Shown piece after piece: positions 46,212-55,303 of a DNA stretch of 64,000 nt (within the stretch, counting starts at the first letter, position 1; each line of letters opens with the position of its first letter). The position numbers and the translations under genes are program-made. This DNA comes from Nocardia exalbida NBRC 100660 (GTDB lineage Bacteria; Actinomycetota; Actinomycetes; Mycobacteriales; Mycobacteriaceae): NCBI RefSeq assembly GCF_000308575.1, contig NZ_BAFZ01000077.1, forward strand, positions 62,001-126,000, given 5' to 3'. The notes below the pieces were generated by a model. That model searched no databases. It saw only the letters and a program-made list of their open reading frames with translations, and was not told where the DNA came from.

Positions 46212-47255
46212 TCAGAAATCGGCGGGCACCTCCGCGGCCGCGTCGGCCGTCACGTCGGCGCCGATGCCGAGCTTCTCCTTGATCTTCTTCTCGATCTCGT
46301 CGCGGACGTCGATGTTCTCCAGCAGGAACTTGCGGGCGTTCTCCTTGCCCTGACCGAGCTGATCGCCCTCGTAGGTGTACCAGGAGCCGGACTTGCGGAT
46401 GAAGCCCTGCTCGACGCCCATGTCGATGAGCGAGCCCTCCTTGGAGATGCCGTGCCCGTAGAGGATGTCGAACTCGGCCTGCTTGAACGGCGGGGAGACC
46501 TTGTTCTTCACGACCTTCACGCGGGTGCGGTTGCCCACCGCGTCGCTGCCGTCCTTGAGCGTCTCGATGCGGCGCACATCCAGGCGCACCGACGCGTAGA
46601 ACTTCAGCGCCTTACCGCCGGTGGTGGTCTCCGGCGAACCGAACATCACGCCGATCTTCTCGCGCAGCTGGTTGATGAAGATCGCGGTGGTGCCGGAATT
46701 GTTCAGCGCGCTGGTCATCTTGCGCAGCGCCTGGCTCATCAGACGGGCCTGCAGACCGACGTGGCTGTCGCCCATCTCGCCCTCGATCTCGGCGCGCGGC
46801 ACCAACGCGGCCACCGAGTCGATGACGATGATGTCGATGGCGCCGGAGCGCACCAGCATGTCGGCGATCTCCAGCGCCTGCTCACCGGTGTCGGGCTGGG
46901 AGACCAGCAGCGCGTCGGTGTCGACGCCCAGCTTGCGGGCGTAGTCCGGATCGAGCGCGTGCTCGGCGTCGATGAACGCCGCCACCCCGCCCGCCGCCTG
47001 CGCGTTGGCCACCGCGTGCAGCGCCACGGTGGTCTTACCCGAGGATTCCGGACCGTAGATCTCGACGACGCGGCCGCGCGGCAGGCCGCCGATGCCCAGC
47101 GCCACGTCGAGCGCGATGGAGCCGGTGGGGATCACCGAGATGGGCTGGCGCGCCTCCTCGCCCAGGCGCATGACGGCGCCCTTGCCGAAGCTCTTCTCCA
47201 CCTGGGCCAGCGCGAGTTCGAGCGCTTTGTCCCGGTCGTACGCCTGTGGTGCCAT
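46212..47255 (-). CDS. recA: Recombinase RecA
   Basis: Strand-exchange ATPase and co-protease for LexA. The 347-residue product has Walker [10 protein letters not shown] (about 67-75), the catalytic Glu in IDAEHALDP, Walker [11 protein letters not shown], loop L2 around [11 protein letters not shown], and a C-terminal acidic tail ([10 protein letters not shown]). It is intein-free, unlike the M. tuberculosis gene. The start is the ATG of MAPQAYDR, with AAGGGGATCAGGAC upstream. An SOS box lies about 95 bases before it. Confidence 0.98.
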   Translation of the reverse strand: MAPQAYDRDKALELALAQVEKSFGKGAVMRLGEEARQPISVIPTGSIALDVALGIGGLPRGRVVEIYGPESSGKTTVALHAVANAQAAGGVAAFIDAEHALDPDYARKLGVDTDALLVSQPDTGEQALEIADMLVRSGAIDIIVIDSVAALVPRAEIEGEMGDSHVGLQARLMSQALRKMTSALNNSGTTAIFINQLREKIGVMFGSPETTTGGKALKFYASVRLDVRRIETLKDGSDAVGNRTRVKVVKNKVSPPFKQAEFDILYGHGISKEGSLIDMGVEQGFIRKSGSWYTYEGDQLGQGKENARKFLLENIDVRDEIEKKIKEKLGIGADVTADAAAEVPADF

Positions 47256-47347
47256 GTCCTGATCCCCTTTTCGACGGGTGAGTCTCGTTCTGTGGTTGGC
47301 GCCTACAGTAGAGCCCGGCACCGACAAGTTCTGGCGACCAGACTAGA

Positions 47348-47361
47348 CGAACAGGTGTTCG
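47348..47361. promoter_or_regulatory. SOS (LexA) box of recA
   Basis: CGAAC-AGGT-GTTCG is a perfect actinobacterial LexA operator, centred about 100 bases upstream of the recA ATG. Confidence 0.9.
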
Positions 47362-47424
47362 AGTCAAGTGACGCGCCCGGCGCCCTCCGCACCGCCGGCG
47401 CCGTCCTCGGCAAACGCCGTGCGA

Positions 47425-48429
47425 TCAGGGCATCAGCGCGATCCGGTCGGTGTCCAGCAGCGTCTGCGCCTGTTTGAGTACGCGTAGCGACGGCGTCACC
47501 TCGAGGCCGGTGATCCCGTCCAGCGCGCCGAGCCGCCCGGTCACGTACCGGTAGAGGTCCGCGGTGTCGCGGCAGATGATCGAGGCGAACATATTGGACG
47601 GTCCGGTGGTGGCGGCGACGAAGACGATCTCCGGATGCGTCGCCATCGCGTGCCCCACCGCGTCCAGATCGGCGGGACGCACGCGCAGCCACAGCGCGCC
47701 GCGCACCCCGTAGCCCATCCGCTCGATCGCGAAATCGACGTCGAAGTACAGCACGCCCGCCGCCGTCAGCTCGGCCATCCGCCGCGCGACCCGCGGCGCG
47801 GTCCACCCGGTTTCGGCGGCGAGTTGAGCGTACGGAGCGCGCCCGTCCCGGCCGAGCAGCGCGAGCATCGCCTCGTCGGCCGCGGACAAATCGACCGGCG
47901 TCTCCGGCCCCGCGTCCGCGGGCCTAGACCGGGCGGCGCCGAGCTCGTCGAGCTGGGCGGCGGTCAGCAGGTGCCGATGGCGCGGCCACTCCTCGTCGAG
48001 CGGAAAACGGTGGATGACCTCGTGCGCGGTCAGTTCCAGCACTTGCGGTGCGCGCGGCAGGATGTGCAGCAGCAGCGCGTCGCGCCGCTGGATCGAACGC
48101 GGCCTGCCCACACAGGTCACCTCGGAACCGGTGGACAGCAGTGTCACCCAGCTCAGGTCCGGGAACCGCGCCAGCGCTTCGGCCAGCCGCAGCGCTTTGT
48201 CCGGCGTCGATCTCAGGCGCAGCACCCAGCGCGCTTGTCCGAGCGGTACCGCGTTCACCTGCCCGGACACGTGCAGGATGCCGCGCTGACGCAGCGCGCG
48301 GTAGCGCCGCGCCACCGTCTGCTCGGAGACCCCGAGGATGCCGCCGAGCCGGGCGAACGGGATCCGGGCATCATGCACCAGCGCCTGCATGATCTGTTTG
48401 TCCAGGACATCCAATTCGGAGGATTCCAT
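47425..48429 (-). CDS. Lrp/AsnC-type regulator with two modules
   Basis: A 334-residue regulator made of two Lrp-like units in tandem. Each has a winged helix (LDKQIMQALVHDARIPFARLG... near the start; DEAMLALLGRDGRAPYAQLA... near 190) and a ligand-binding RAM-like half. Double Lrp proteins occur in actinomycetes. The ATG at 48429 is preferred over the GTG six codons earlier. It is divergent from the DHA2-type exporter gene with about 117 bases between, so it is probably the exporter's regulator. The effector is unknown. Confidence 0.9.
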   Translation of the reverse strand: MESSELDVLDKQIMQALVHDARIPFARLGGILGVSEQTVARRYRALRQRGILHVSGQVNAVPLGQARWVLRLRSTPDKALRLAEALARFPDLSWVTLLSTGSEVTCVGRPRSIQRRDALLLHILPRAPQVLELTAHEVIHRFPLDEEWPRHRHLLTAAQLDELGAARSRPADAGPETPVDLSAADEAMLALLGRDGRAPYAQLAAETGWTAPRVARRMAELTAAGVLYFDVDFAIERMGYGVRGALWLRVRPADLDAVGHAMATHPEIVFVAATTGPSNMFASIICRDTADLYRYVTGRLGALDGITGLEVTPSLRVLKQAQTLLDTDRIALMP

Positions 48430-48546
48430 TGATGTTTCGCCGAGCACTGGAAGAATCTAACGCCTGGAGCCGGATGGCTAGGGGGATCTCTCTGAATACC
48501 GCACGCTTGGCGTCGAAAATCATTCGAATCCGCCGTGGAGGCTCCC

Positions 48547-49956
48547 GTGAGGAAATGGCTCCCCTTGTTCGCCGCGTGCCTCGGCACGCTGATGCTGCTG
48601 ATCGACGTCACCATCGTGAACGTCGCCCTGCCCGACATCGCCGCCGATCTGGACACCGGATTGTCCGGCTTGCAGTGGGTGGTGGACGGCTATGCCTTGG
48701 CATTGGCGGCATTGCTGCTGGTGCTGGGCTCGCTCGCCGACCGGGCAGGTGCGAAGCGCGCGTACCTGGCCGGACTGGTCGTCTTCGCGGTCGCGTCGCT
48801 CGGCTGCGGCGTCGCCGGGTCCGCGGCGGTCCTCGTCGCGGCGCGGGCACTGCAAGGCGTCGGCGGCGCGGCCATGTTCGCCACCACGCTGTCCCTGCTG
48901 CACGCCACCTACACCGGCCGCGACCGGGGCGTCGCCTTCGGCGTCTGGGGCGCGGTGTCCGGAGCGGCGGCGGGAATCGGCGTGGTGCTCGGCGGGGTCC
49001 TCACCGAGGCGCTGTCGTGGCGTTGGATCTTCTTCGTCAACCTGCCCATCGCCGTGCTGGCGATCGGCCTGACCGCCACGGTGTTCCCACCCTCCCCGCG
49101 GCGGATCGACCGCGTGGTGGATGTGCGGGGCATGCTGTCGTTCGCGACCGCCGCGACGGCGGTCACCTACGGCGTCATCCGCGGTGGCGAGCACGGCTGG
49201 ACCGACACGGCCGCGGTGATCGCGTTCGCCGTAGGCGCCGCGGCGGCACTGGTCTTCGGTTTCGTCGAGGCGCGCGGTGCCGCCCCGATGTTCCCCTTGG
49301 CGCTGCTGCGCAACCGCGACTTCGCCGCGACCCTGTTCGGCGCGTCCGGACAGACGTTCGCCGCGTTCGCGAGCAGTCCCCTGATCTCGCTGTGGCTGCA
49401 GCAGCAACTGCACATGTCACCACTGCACGCGGGCCTGGCGATGCTTCCGATGGCCGCCACCGCGTTCGTGGTGGCGGGCGCGTTCGGGCGGCTGCTGCAC
49501 GATGTCGCACCGAAGTGGACCATCGGAGCGGGGCTGGTGGTGGTCGGCCTGGGCGCCTGGCTGCTCATGCTCGTCGGCCCCGAGTCCTCCTGGCTCGCAT
49601 TGATCCCCGGATTCGTGGTGATCGGCCTCGGGATCGGCGTCAACGCGCCCGCGCTGGTGTCGGTCGGCATGGCGGCCGTCGCCCCGGAGCAGGCCGGCAC
49701 GGCCGCGGGGGCGGTGAACACCGCGCGGCAACTGGGTTTGGCCCTCGGCGTCGCGGTGCTCGGCACGGTGTTCCGCGGTGTGGCGACCGGCGAGCAGCCG
49801 ATGACGTTGTCGCACTTCGTCGCCGGGCTCGACGCGGCGTTCGGCGTCGCGGCCGCGGTGGGCGTCGGATTCGGGCTGGTCGCCTTCGCCCTGTTCCACC
49901 GGCAGCGCGCGAACGCCGAGCCATCCGAAGCCCAGCGGCAGGCCGTCGCCGCCTGA
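48547..49956 (+). CDS. MFS drug exporter, DHA2 (14-helix) type
   Basis: Proton-driven efflux pump of 469 residues with about 14 membrane helices. It carries motif A-like GSLADRAGAKR (about 68-78) and motif C-like GAVSGAAAGIGVVLGGVLTE, typical of the antiporters. The GTG at 48547 has GGAGG five bases upstream; GTG at 48535 is an alternative. It is divergent from the Lrp-type regulator and followed by a strong hairpin, so a single-gene unit. Substrates cannot be read. Confidence 0.92.
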   Translation: MRKWLPLFAACLGTLMLLIDVTIVNVALPDIAADLDTGLSGLQWVVDGYALALAALLLVLGSLADRAGAKRAYLAGLVVFAVASLGCGVAGSAAVLVAARALQGVGGAAMFATTLSLLHATYTGRDRGVAFGVWGAVSGAAAGIGVVLGGVLTEALSWRWIFFVNLPIAVLAIGLTATVFPPSPRRIDRVVDVRGMLSFATAATAVTYGVIRGGEHGWTDTAAVIAFAVGAAAALVFGFVEARGAAPMFPLALLRNRDFAATLFGASGQTFAAFASSPLISLWLQQQLHMSPLHAGLAMLPMAATAFVVAGAFGRLLHDVAPKWTIGAGLVVVGLGAWLLMLVGPESSWLALIPGFVVIGLGIGVNAPALVSVGMAAVAPEQAGTAAGAVNTARQLGLALGVAVLGTVFRGVATGEQPMTLSHFVAGLDAAFGVAAAVGVGFGLVAFALFHRQRANAEPSEAQRQAVAA

Positions 49957-49973
49957 CCACATTCCGAGACGAC

Positions 49974-50006
49974 GAGACGGCGGCGTCGCGTAGGCGCCGC
50001 CGTCTC
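49974..50006. terminator. Hairpin between exporter and NTF2-like gene
   Basis: A perfect 12-base stem, GAGACGGCGGCG and CGCCGCCGTCTC, with a nine-base loop. It lies between two convergent stops (49956 and 50035) and can serve both strands. Confidence 0.8.
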
Positions 50007-50034
50007 CTGTGCCCGCGTGGTCCGGAGGACTTCC

Positions 50035-50484
50035 TCAGTGCTGGGGCAGCACCGTCTCGTCACCCGGATCGCGCGGCCCGAAGATGCGCCGCTCGGATTC
50101 CTCGATGCGGACGTCGTTGATGCTGGCCTCCCGCCGCGACATCAGCCCGTCCGGCGCGAACTCCCACTGCTCGTTGCCGTAGCTGCGGAACCACCGGCCG
50201 GACTCGTCGTGCCATTCGTACTGGAAGCGCACCGCGATTCGGTTGCCTTCGAAGGCCCACAGATCCTTGCGCAGCGCGTAACCGTTCTCGATGGACCACT
50301 TCCTGGTGAGGAACTCGACGATGGCGGCGCGGCCGGTGAAGAATTCCGCACGATTGCGCCACACCGAGTCCTCGGTGTAAGCGGCGGCGACCCGCTCCGG
50401 ATCGCGGGTGTTCCAGGCGTTCTCGGCGGCCCGCACTTTGGCGTTCGCTGATTCCGCGTCGAACGGCGGCAGGGGAGGTCGCAT
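50035..50484 (-). CDS. NTF2-like (DUF1348) protein
   Basis: A 149-residue protein of the SnoaL/NTF2-like fold, DUF1348 subgroup: [46 protein letters not shown] and [24 protein letters not shown]. It may be an isomerase/hydrolase or a ligand-binding protein; no catalytic triad is obvious. The ATG follows AAAGGAGCCG. It lies 24 bases downstream of the flavin-type oxidase gene and is probably in the same operon. Confidence 0.88.
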   Translation of the reverse strand: MRPPLPPFDAESANAKVRAAENAWNTRDPERVAAAYTEDSVWRNRAEFFTGRAAIVEFLTRKWSIENGYALRKDLWAFEGNRIAVRFQYEWHDESGRWFRSYGNEQWEFAPDGLMSRREASINDVRIEESERRIFGPRDPGDETVLPQH

Positions 50485-50508
50485 GGGACGGCTCCTTTCT
50501 CGTGAGGT

Positions 50509-51396
50509 TCAGGGGTTGACGGGCGACAGCTCGGCAGGCCCCCACCGCAGCGCTCCCCCGGGCCGCTCGAGTACCTCCTCGACGGTGAAGTCGAGGGAGC
50601 ATTGTGCGCCTGCCGCGAAAGTCTCGGGAGCCCAGATCAACTCGGCGGTGCCGGTGACTTGCAATGTGGCGCCCGTGGACCAATCGGGGATCAGGATCCC
50701 GCACCGGGGGTTGACCTCGATGTTGCCGAGCGTCATGAACATCGAATTGCCCCGGTAATCCGGCCAGCGCAGCCGCGTGGGCGAAAACACTTGGAGGAAG
50801 CCTGGATTCCCGCCACGATGCGAGGCGTCGGCGTTGCCGTCGGCGTCCGCGGTCGCGACGAAGAAGGTGTCGGCCGCCGCTACCGCGGCCCGCTGGTCGG
50901 CATCGAGTTCGATACTGTGACGCACCACCGGCGCCTCGGCAGCGGGCGTATAGCTCTCGACCTCGCGCCGGGAGATGTACTTGGGACAGTTCGCGTACAC
51001 CTGGTCGGTGACGATGCGCAGGCCCGCGCCCTCCGGCGTCGATCTGCCGTTGACTCGCATCCGCCTGCGCCGCTGCGGTTGCAGGGCGATCATGCCGACG
51101 CCGCAGCGATGGGTCAGCGCTTCGTGCAACGGATCGGTGGCCGCGGGCCGGACGCCGACCGCTATCGTCCGGTCGTCCACCGCCCGGACGAAACCCGGCT
51201 GCCCGACCAGCTCGCTCGCCCACAGCCTGCCCGCCGTGTCGGCGGCGGCGAGCACGACCATCCGCTGTTCGGCCAGGAACCCCGCGGCGACCGCGGGGAT
51301 ATCGGGACGGATCATGCGGCCGACCCGTTCGGCGATGTCCCCCTGGCCCATCCGGCGCTGGACGGCGACCTCTCCGCGATGAAACGGCTCAGGCAC
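50509..51396 (-). CDS. Pyridoxamine 5'-phosphate oxidase-like flavoprotein
   Basis: A 295-residue protein of the PNPOx/split-barrel fold, likely using FMN or F420. The N-terminal half has a first PNPOx-like barrel (FLAEQRMVVLAAADTAGRLWAS) and the C-terminal half a second (AADTFFVATADADGNADASHRGG, then PDYRGNSMFMTLGNIEVNPRCG). The GTG start has AAGGGAACATC upstream. It precedes the NTF2-like gene and follows the VOC gene on the same strand. The substrate is unknown, and reductive detoxification is a plausible role. Confidence 0.87.
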   Translation of the reverse strand: MPEPFHRGEVAVQRRMGQGDIAERVGRMIRPDIPAVAAGFLAEQRMVVLAAADTAGRLWASELVGQPGFVRAVDDRTIAVGVRPAATDPLHEALTHRCGVGMIALQPQRRRRMRVNGRSTPEGAGLRIVTDQVYANCPKYISRREVESYTPAAEAPVVRHSIELDADQRAAVAAADTFFVATADADGNADASHRGGNPGFLQVFSPTRLRWPDYRGNSMFMTLGNIEVNPRCGILIPDWSTGATLQVTGTAELIWAPETFAAGAQCSLDFTVEEVLERPGGALRWGPAELSPVNP

Positions 51397-51427
51397 GATG
51401 TTCCCTTCGCTACGCGTACGAACCGGA

Positions 51428-51889
51428 TCAGAAGAAGCCGCAGGTCGGGGCGGCGCCGCTGGGTGCGGGCGCGGATTCCGCGCCGCTGGGCGCGTAGACC
51501 TCCAGGCGAATGCCGTCGGGATCGGTGAAGAAGATCCCGCCCGAGGCGACGCCCTCGCCGTGCGCCACCACCCCGTCGTGCGCGAAGGCCACCGACAGCT
51601 CACGCAGCACCCGCTCCACCGCGCGTACCTGGTCGATGGTGTCGACCTGGAAGGAAAGGTGGTGCAGGCCGGGCGTTTCGGTGGAGAAGGCGCCATCGCT
51701 CTGTTCCCACAGCGTGACGACCAGCTTGCCGTCCGCACCGAGGAAGGCCCAGCGGCGCTGGTCGTCGGCGCTGGCGGCGAGCTGCTCGAAGCCGAGGGCC
51801 CGGCGATAGAAGTCCACCGAACGATCCAGATCGGAGACGTTCAGGCCGATGTGCCCGGTGGCGAGCTGAGGTGCGGCGACCGCGGTCAT
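51428..51889 (-). CDS. VOC-family (glyoxalase/dioxygenase-fold) protein
   Basis: A 153-residue VOC protein with two beta-alpha-beta-beta-beta modules: LATGHIGLNVSDLDRSVDFYRRALGF and GLHHLSFQVDTIDQV. Candidate metal ligands are the His in TGHIGLN, the His in LHHLSF and a Glu in IRLEVYAP, the usual 2-His-1-Glu set. The ATG follows AGGAGGAACTT. It leads the VOC / oxidase / NTF2 unit and is divergent from the CGNR regulator across an AT-rich operator-like region. Confidence 0.9.
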   Translation of the reverse strand: MTAVAAPQLATGHIGLNVSDLDRSVDFYRRALGFEQLAASADDQRRWAFLGADGKLVVTLWEQSDGAFSTETPGLHHLSFQVDTIDQVRAVERVLRELSVAFAHDGVVAHGEGVASGGIFFTDPDGIRLEVYAPSGAESAPAPSGAAPTCGFF

Positions 51890-51926
51890 AAGTTCCTCCT
51901 CGGAATGATTAACCGTTCAATACTGT

Positions 51927-51995
51927 TTTGATAGTTAGAACATACTGTCCGACACTGCGTGCGTCAACCATCGAAGATGGTTTGATCAGTTAGAC
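51927..51995. repeat. Two copies of a TTTGAT(c)AGTTAGA element
   Basis: TTTGATAGTTAGAAC at 51927-51941 and TTTGATCAGTTAGAC at 51981-51995 are near-identical direct repeats in an unusually AT-rich promoter region. They lie between the VOC gene and the CGNR regulator gene, and the second copy touches the regulator's ribosome site. They look like an operator for the CGNR protein. Confidence 0.6.
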
Positions 51996-52000
51996 AGGAG

Positions 52001-52558
52001 GTGGCCGCCCTGGACTTCGACGCGCACTCGATACCCTCGGGCATGCCCGATCCACGCCCCCACCTCGGTGAACCGCTGGCGCTCGATCTGCTGAACACGA
52101 GATGGATCGAGCACGGACCACAGGACCTGCTCACCGAGGTCGCCGGCCTACGCACCTGGCTGGCGACCGCCGGCCTCACCGATCGCGCGACCGCCGACGA
52201 GGCCACCTTGCACGCCGTACTGGCCGCGCGCACAGCCATCTACGACGTGGTGGTGCACGCCTCCCCCGCCGGGCTCAACGACGTGCTGGCACACGGCCGC
52301 ATCCGCCGCGCACTCACCGAGACCGGACCCGCCGACCTGGCGGACGTGCCGGGACAAGCCTGGCTGCCCGCCTGGCTGGCCGCCGACAACCTGCTGGAAC
52401 TGTTGCGCGCCGCGCCCGATCGGATCCGTCAGTGCGCGCACCCGGAGTGTGTGTTGTTCTTCTACGACACGTCGAAGAACGGAACCCGCCGCTGGCACTC
52501 CATGGCCACCTGCGGCAACCGCACCAAAGCGGCCCGCCACTACGCGCGCAAAGGGTGA
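52001..52558 (+). CDS. ABATE/CGNR zinc-finger transcriptional regulator
   Basis: A regulator of about 185 residues: the N-terminal ABATE (stress-sensing) domain begins LALDLLNTRW, and the C-terminal CGNR zinc finger has CAHPEC, then CGNRTKAARHYARKG. The start is unsettled. GTG at 52001 overlaps the AGGAGG ribosome site itself, while CTG at 52010 lies at the right distance (eight bases) and gives a product starting with the usual M-D-F-D-x-H. The protein probably binds the repeats just upstream and controls the divergent VOC unit. Confidence 0.9.
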   Translation: MAALDFDAHSIPSGMPDPRPHLGEPLALDLLNTRWIEHGPQDLLTEVAGLRTWLATAGLTDRATADEATLHAVLAARTAIYDVVVHASPAGLNDVLAHGRIRRALTETGPADLADVPGQAWLPAWLAADNLLELLRAAPDRIRQCAHPECVLFFYDTSKNGTRRWHSMATCGNRTKAARHYARKG

Positions 52559-52561
52559 AGG

Positions 52562-53806
52562 TCAGAACAATTCGTCGAGCAGCCGGTAGTACTCCAAGCG
52601 GCTCTCGTCCGGCTCGTCCAGCCCATAGGCCGCGAGGAAGGCCGTGACTTCCGCGTCGCCGAAGTCCGCGCGCAGATCGCGGACGGCGAGTGCCAGATCG
52701 CGGTAGCGGTCGGCCACGCCGAGTGCGCCCACGTCGAGCAGGATCTCGTTCTCCAGCACGTTCGGCGGGGTGAAATCACCGTGCGCCACCACCAGGTCCT
52801 CCCCCGTCGGCCGCCGCCGGAGCAGCCGGGTGAGCACGTCCGCCGGGGTGGTTCCGCGGTTGTCTTCGTCGAACTCCTCCGCGTCCACGAGCCCTTCGAC
52901 GACGTTGCGGCGCGCCTGTGCCAGAACGACGTCGAGGCGGCCGTCGAACGGGCACTCGGTGACCGGAATACTGTGCAGCCGCCGCAGTAGCCCGCCCAGC
53001 ACGGCGCCGATCGACGCCGCGTGCGCGCTGCCGGAGTTCGCTCGCGCCGCCAAGCTGGGCGCGCCCGCGTCCGTGAGCACCAGGACGTCGTCTTCGAACG
53101 CCGCGACCTCCGGTACAACGATCCCGTGCTCGCGCAACCAGGTGAGCCGCTCGTACTCGGCGACCGCCTTCGGTCCGCGTTTGAGCCAGTAGGCGCCGTC
53201 GACCGACACCACCCCACCGCTGAGGCCCTCGTGTTCGTCCGACCAGCTCGACGCCTCGCCGAACAGCGCCGCGACGGTAGGCGGCAACGGGATCGGCAGC
53301 TCGCCCAGCGTGTCCAGCGCGGCGCGGGTGGCTTCGATCTCCTCGGGATCGCCTTCGGCGACGCGCAGCCGCATCGCCTCGGTCAGCAGCGCGCGCGCCT
53401 CGGTCAGGTGATTGCGCTCGGCGAGCGCCTTGCCCAGGTGCTGCACGGCGAAGGAGAGCACTTCCGGAGCGGCCGCTCGCGCGTGCGCCACGGCGCGGCG
53501 GTACAACGTCTCGGCGGTGCCGACCTCGCCGCGGTAGCGGTAGACGTCACCCAGGTTGATCCAGACACTGATCCTGCGCCGCTCGGTGTCCACCAGTTCC
53601 AGCGCGCGATCGAGGTGGTCGAGCGCCTCGTCGTAGCGGCCGAGCAACATCAGCTCGATGCCGGTCTGCCGGTAGCCGGCGAAGTCGCCGGGGCGGGCCT
53701 GCGCCACCCGGGCGGCCAGGCGCTGCGGGTCGTGCGGGATCATCCGCTGCCGCTCGTCGAACCGGTACAGCGGCTCGTCCCGCTCCACCTGCCCCGGGGC
53801 GCTCAC
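52562..53806 (-). CDS. TPR repeats fused to an APH(3')-like phosphotransferase
   Basis: A 414-residue fusion. The first ~190 residues hold about three tetratricopeptide repeats (GYRQTGIELMLLGRYDEALD and similar); the remainder is an aminoglycoside 3'-phosphotransferase-type kinase. Visible kinase features: YWLKRGP (ATP-site Lys), CPFDGRLDVV, GLVDAEEFDED, HGDFTPPNVL (catalytic Asp, metal Asn) and LLDVGALGVADRYRDLAL. The start is a GTG sharing GTGA with the DUF3046 stop. It may resist antibiotics or phosphorylate a small-molecule partner; the TPR suggests a protein partner. Confidence 0.88.
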   Translation of the reverse strand: MSAPGQVERDEPLYRFDERQRMIPHDPQRLAARVAQARPGDFAGYRQTGIELMLLGRYDEALDHLDRALELVDTERRRISVWINLGDVYRYRGEVGTAETLYRRAVAHARAAAPEVLSFAVQHLGKALAERNHLTEARALLTEAMRLRVAEGDPEEIEATRAALDTLGELPIPLPPTVAALFGEASSWSDEHEGLSGGVVSVDGAYWLKRGPKAVAEYERLTWLREHGIVVPEVAAFEDDVLVLTDAGAPSLAARANSGSAHAASIGAVLGGLLRRLHSIPVTECPFDGRLDVVLAQARRNVVEGLVDAEEFDEDNRGTTPADVLTRLLRRRPTGEDLVVAHGDFTPPNVLENEILLDVGALGVADRYRDLALAVRDLRADFGDAEVTAFLAAYGLDEPDESRLEYYRLLDELF

Positions 53807-53997
53807 CAGCGCGCCCTGGGCACGTCGAATTCGGCGCACAGGGCGCGCCACACGTCGCGGGGATCGATCCCGGCCTCGATGGCGTCGGCGCCGGTGCGCC
53901 CGCCCAGCTTGGGGATCACATGGTCGGTCAGCAGGGCGTCGCCCCGGGCCACACCGAACTCGGTGTGCAACAGTTCCTGGAACTCGGTCAACCGCAC
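53803..53997 (-). CDS. DUF3046 protein
   Basis: A 64-residue protein beginning MRLTEFQELLHTEFG, with KLGGRTGADAIEAG and DVWRALCAEFDVP, the complete DUF3046 domain. Function unknown. In M. tuberculosis it is encoded next to recA (Rv2738c); here ~6.5 kb of accessory genes separate the two. It overlaps the APH-fusion gene by four bases, so the accessory kinase is now translated with it. Confidence 0.93.
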   Translation of the reverse strand: MRLTEFQELLHTEFGVARGDALLTDHVIPKLGGRTGADAIEAGIDPRDVWRALCAEFDVPRARW

Positions 53998-54061
53998 CGT
54001 CCCGAACTTACTCCCATTCCGCGCGCCGCCAGGTCAGTGGCACACCCGGCACCCGACTCGA

Positions 54062-55219
54062 TCAGTAGTGCACGGCGTGGCGGACCTGGTGGCACAGGCC
54101 GACAGGATCCGGGAACTCGGTCGTGGCCGCGGCGCGCCCGGCCGCCGCGGTGTAGCGGGGGTCGGCGAGGATCTCTTGGACCGCGGCGCGGACGCCATCG
54201 GACGACAGCGGTCGGACGACGATCGAACTGCCTTGCCGCGCAGCACGATTGGCCAGCTCCCACTGGTCGCCGCCGCCGGGAACGGTGACGATCGGGACGC
54301 CCGCGGACAGCGTCTTGGCGAGCAGGCCGTGTCCGCCGCCGCCCACGACGACGGACGCGTGGGTCAGCAGTTCGTCTTGCCGCCCCAGCCCCGCCGAGGC
54401 CCACGGCGGCAGGTCGGCGGGCGGCGCGTCCAGCATCGAAATCGCCACGCGGACACCGGTTCCGTCCAGAGCCTCGAGCACGGTCTCCGCCATGCCCGCC
54501 ACGCCCGTGTGCGCGGTCGATGGGGCGACCATGACCAGCGGTCCGTCACCGGGCGGAAGGTCCAGAACCGCGTCGGTCGGCTCCCACAGCAGCGGGCCGA
54601 TCACGTGGGTGGATTCCGGCCAGTCGGGGCGCGGTACCTCGAGTGCGGGCAGGGTGGCGATCAGGCGAGCGGCGGGACCGGGGTCGACGGCCGGTAGACC
54701 GACGCTCTCGCGGGCCCGCTCGCGCTGGCGGCGCCCGTTCCGGAGGGCCCGCGCGGTCATGCCACGCAGTACACCGTCGCGCATCCGCCCGCGCAGACCC
54801 GTGCCGGGGGCGAGCCCGCTTCCGATGGGCGGCAACCCCTTCGACGGCAGATACAGCGGGTGCGGGGACAGTTCCACCCACGGGACGCCGAGCCGCTCCG
54901 CGGCCATCCCGCCGCCCGCGGTCAGCACGTCGGAGACCACCAGTTCGGGCAGCATGGCGCTCAGCTCGGGCAGGATCTCGGTGGAGATGTGCGCGGCCCG
55001 CTCGTGGATGCGCTGTCCCGCGTCGGCGTCGTCGTCCACCGGCCGCGGCGCCAGGCCTTTGAGTCTGCGCACGCCGATGCCCGCGGCGAGGGCGGCGTCG
55101 AACCAGCGCGGACCGGTGAACAAGACAGGCTCGTCACCGGCCGCCAAGAACCGCAGGCACAACGCGATAGCGGGAAACGCGTGACCGGGATCGGGCCCTG
55201 CGACAACGGCTACTCGCAT
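54062..55219 (-). CDS. UGT-type (MurG/macrolide-like) glycosyltransferase (Rv2739c-like)
   Basis: A 385-residue GT-B glycosyltransferase of family GT1. It starts MRVAVVAGPDPGHAFPAIAL (the usual N-terminal strand and glycine loop), has an acceptor domain with LVVSDVLTAGGGMAAERLGVP, and a C-terminal nucleotide-sugar site: THASVVVGGGGHGLLAKTLSAGVP, then VTVPGGGDQWELANRAARQG. The ATG at 55219 is chosen over six earlier codons. It matches the gene following DUF3046 in mycobacteria. The acceptor is unknown. Confidence 0.9.
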   Translation of the reverse strand: MRVAVVAGPDPGHAFPAIALCLRFLAAGDEPVLFTGPRWFDAALAAGIGVRRLKGLAPRPVDDDADAGQRIHERAAHISTEILPELSAMLPELVVSDVLTAGGGMAAERLGVPWVELSPHPLYLPSKGLPPIGSGLAPGTGLRGRMRDGVLRGMTARALRNGRRQRERARESVGLPAVDPGPAARLIATLPALEVPRPDWPESTHVIGPLLWEPTDAVLDLPPGDGPLVMVAPSTAHTGVAGMAETVLEALDGTGVRVAISMLDAPPADLPPWASAGLGRQDELLTHASVVVGGGGHGLLAKTLSAGVPIVTVPGGGDQWELANRAARQGSSIVVRPLSSDGVRAAVQEILADPRYTAAAGRAAATTEFPDPVGLCHQVRHAVHY

Positions 55220-55303
55220 CCGCCTAGCCTGCCACACCCACGTGCGAGCCGATCACACCCGCGTCGCGGCGGCGCGGACCCGAAGGCGCCGCCGCCTCTC
55301 CCG

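Noticed and set aside
46212-47255. Possible intein in recA, as in M. tuberculosis.
   Set aside because: The product is 347 residues and all core motifs are contiguous, so no intein is present.
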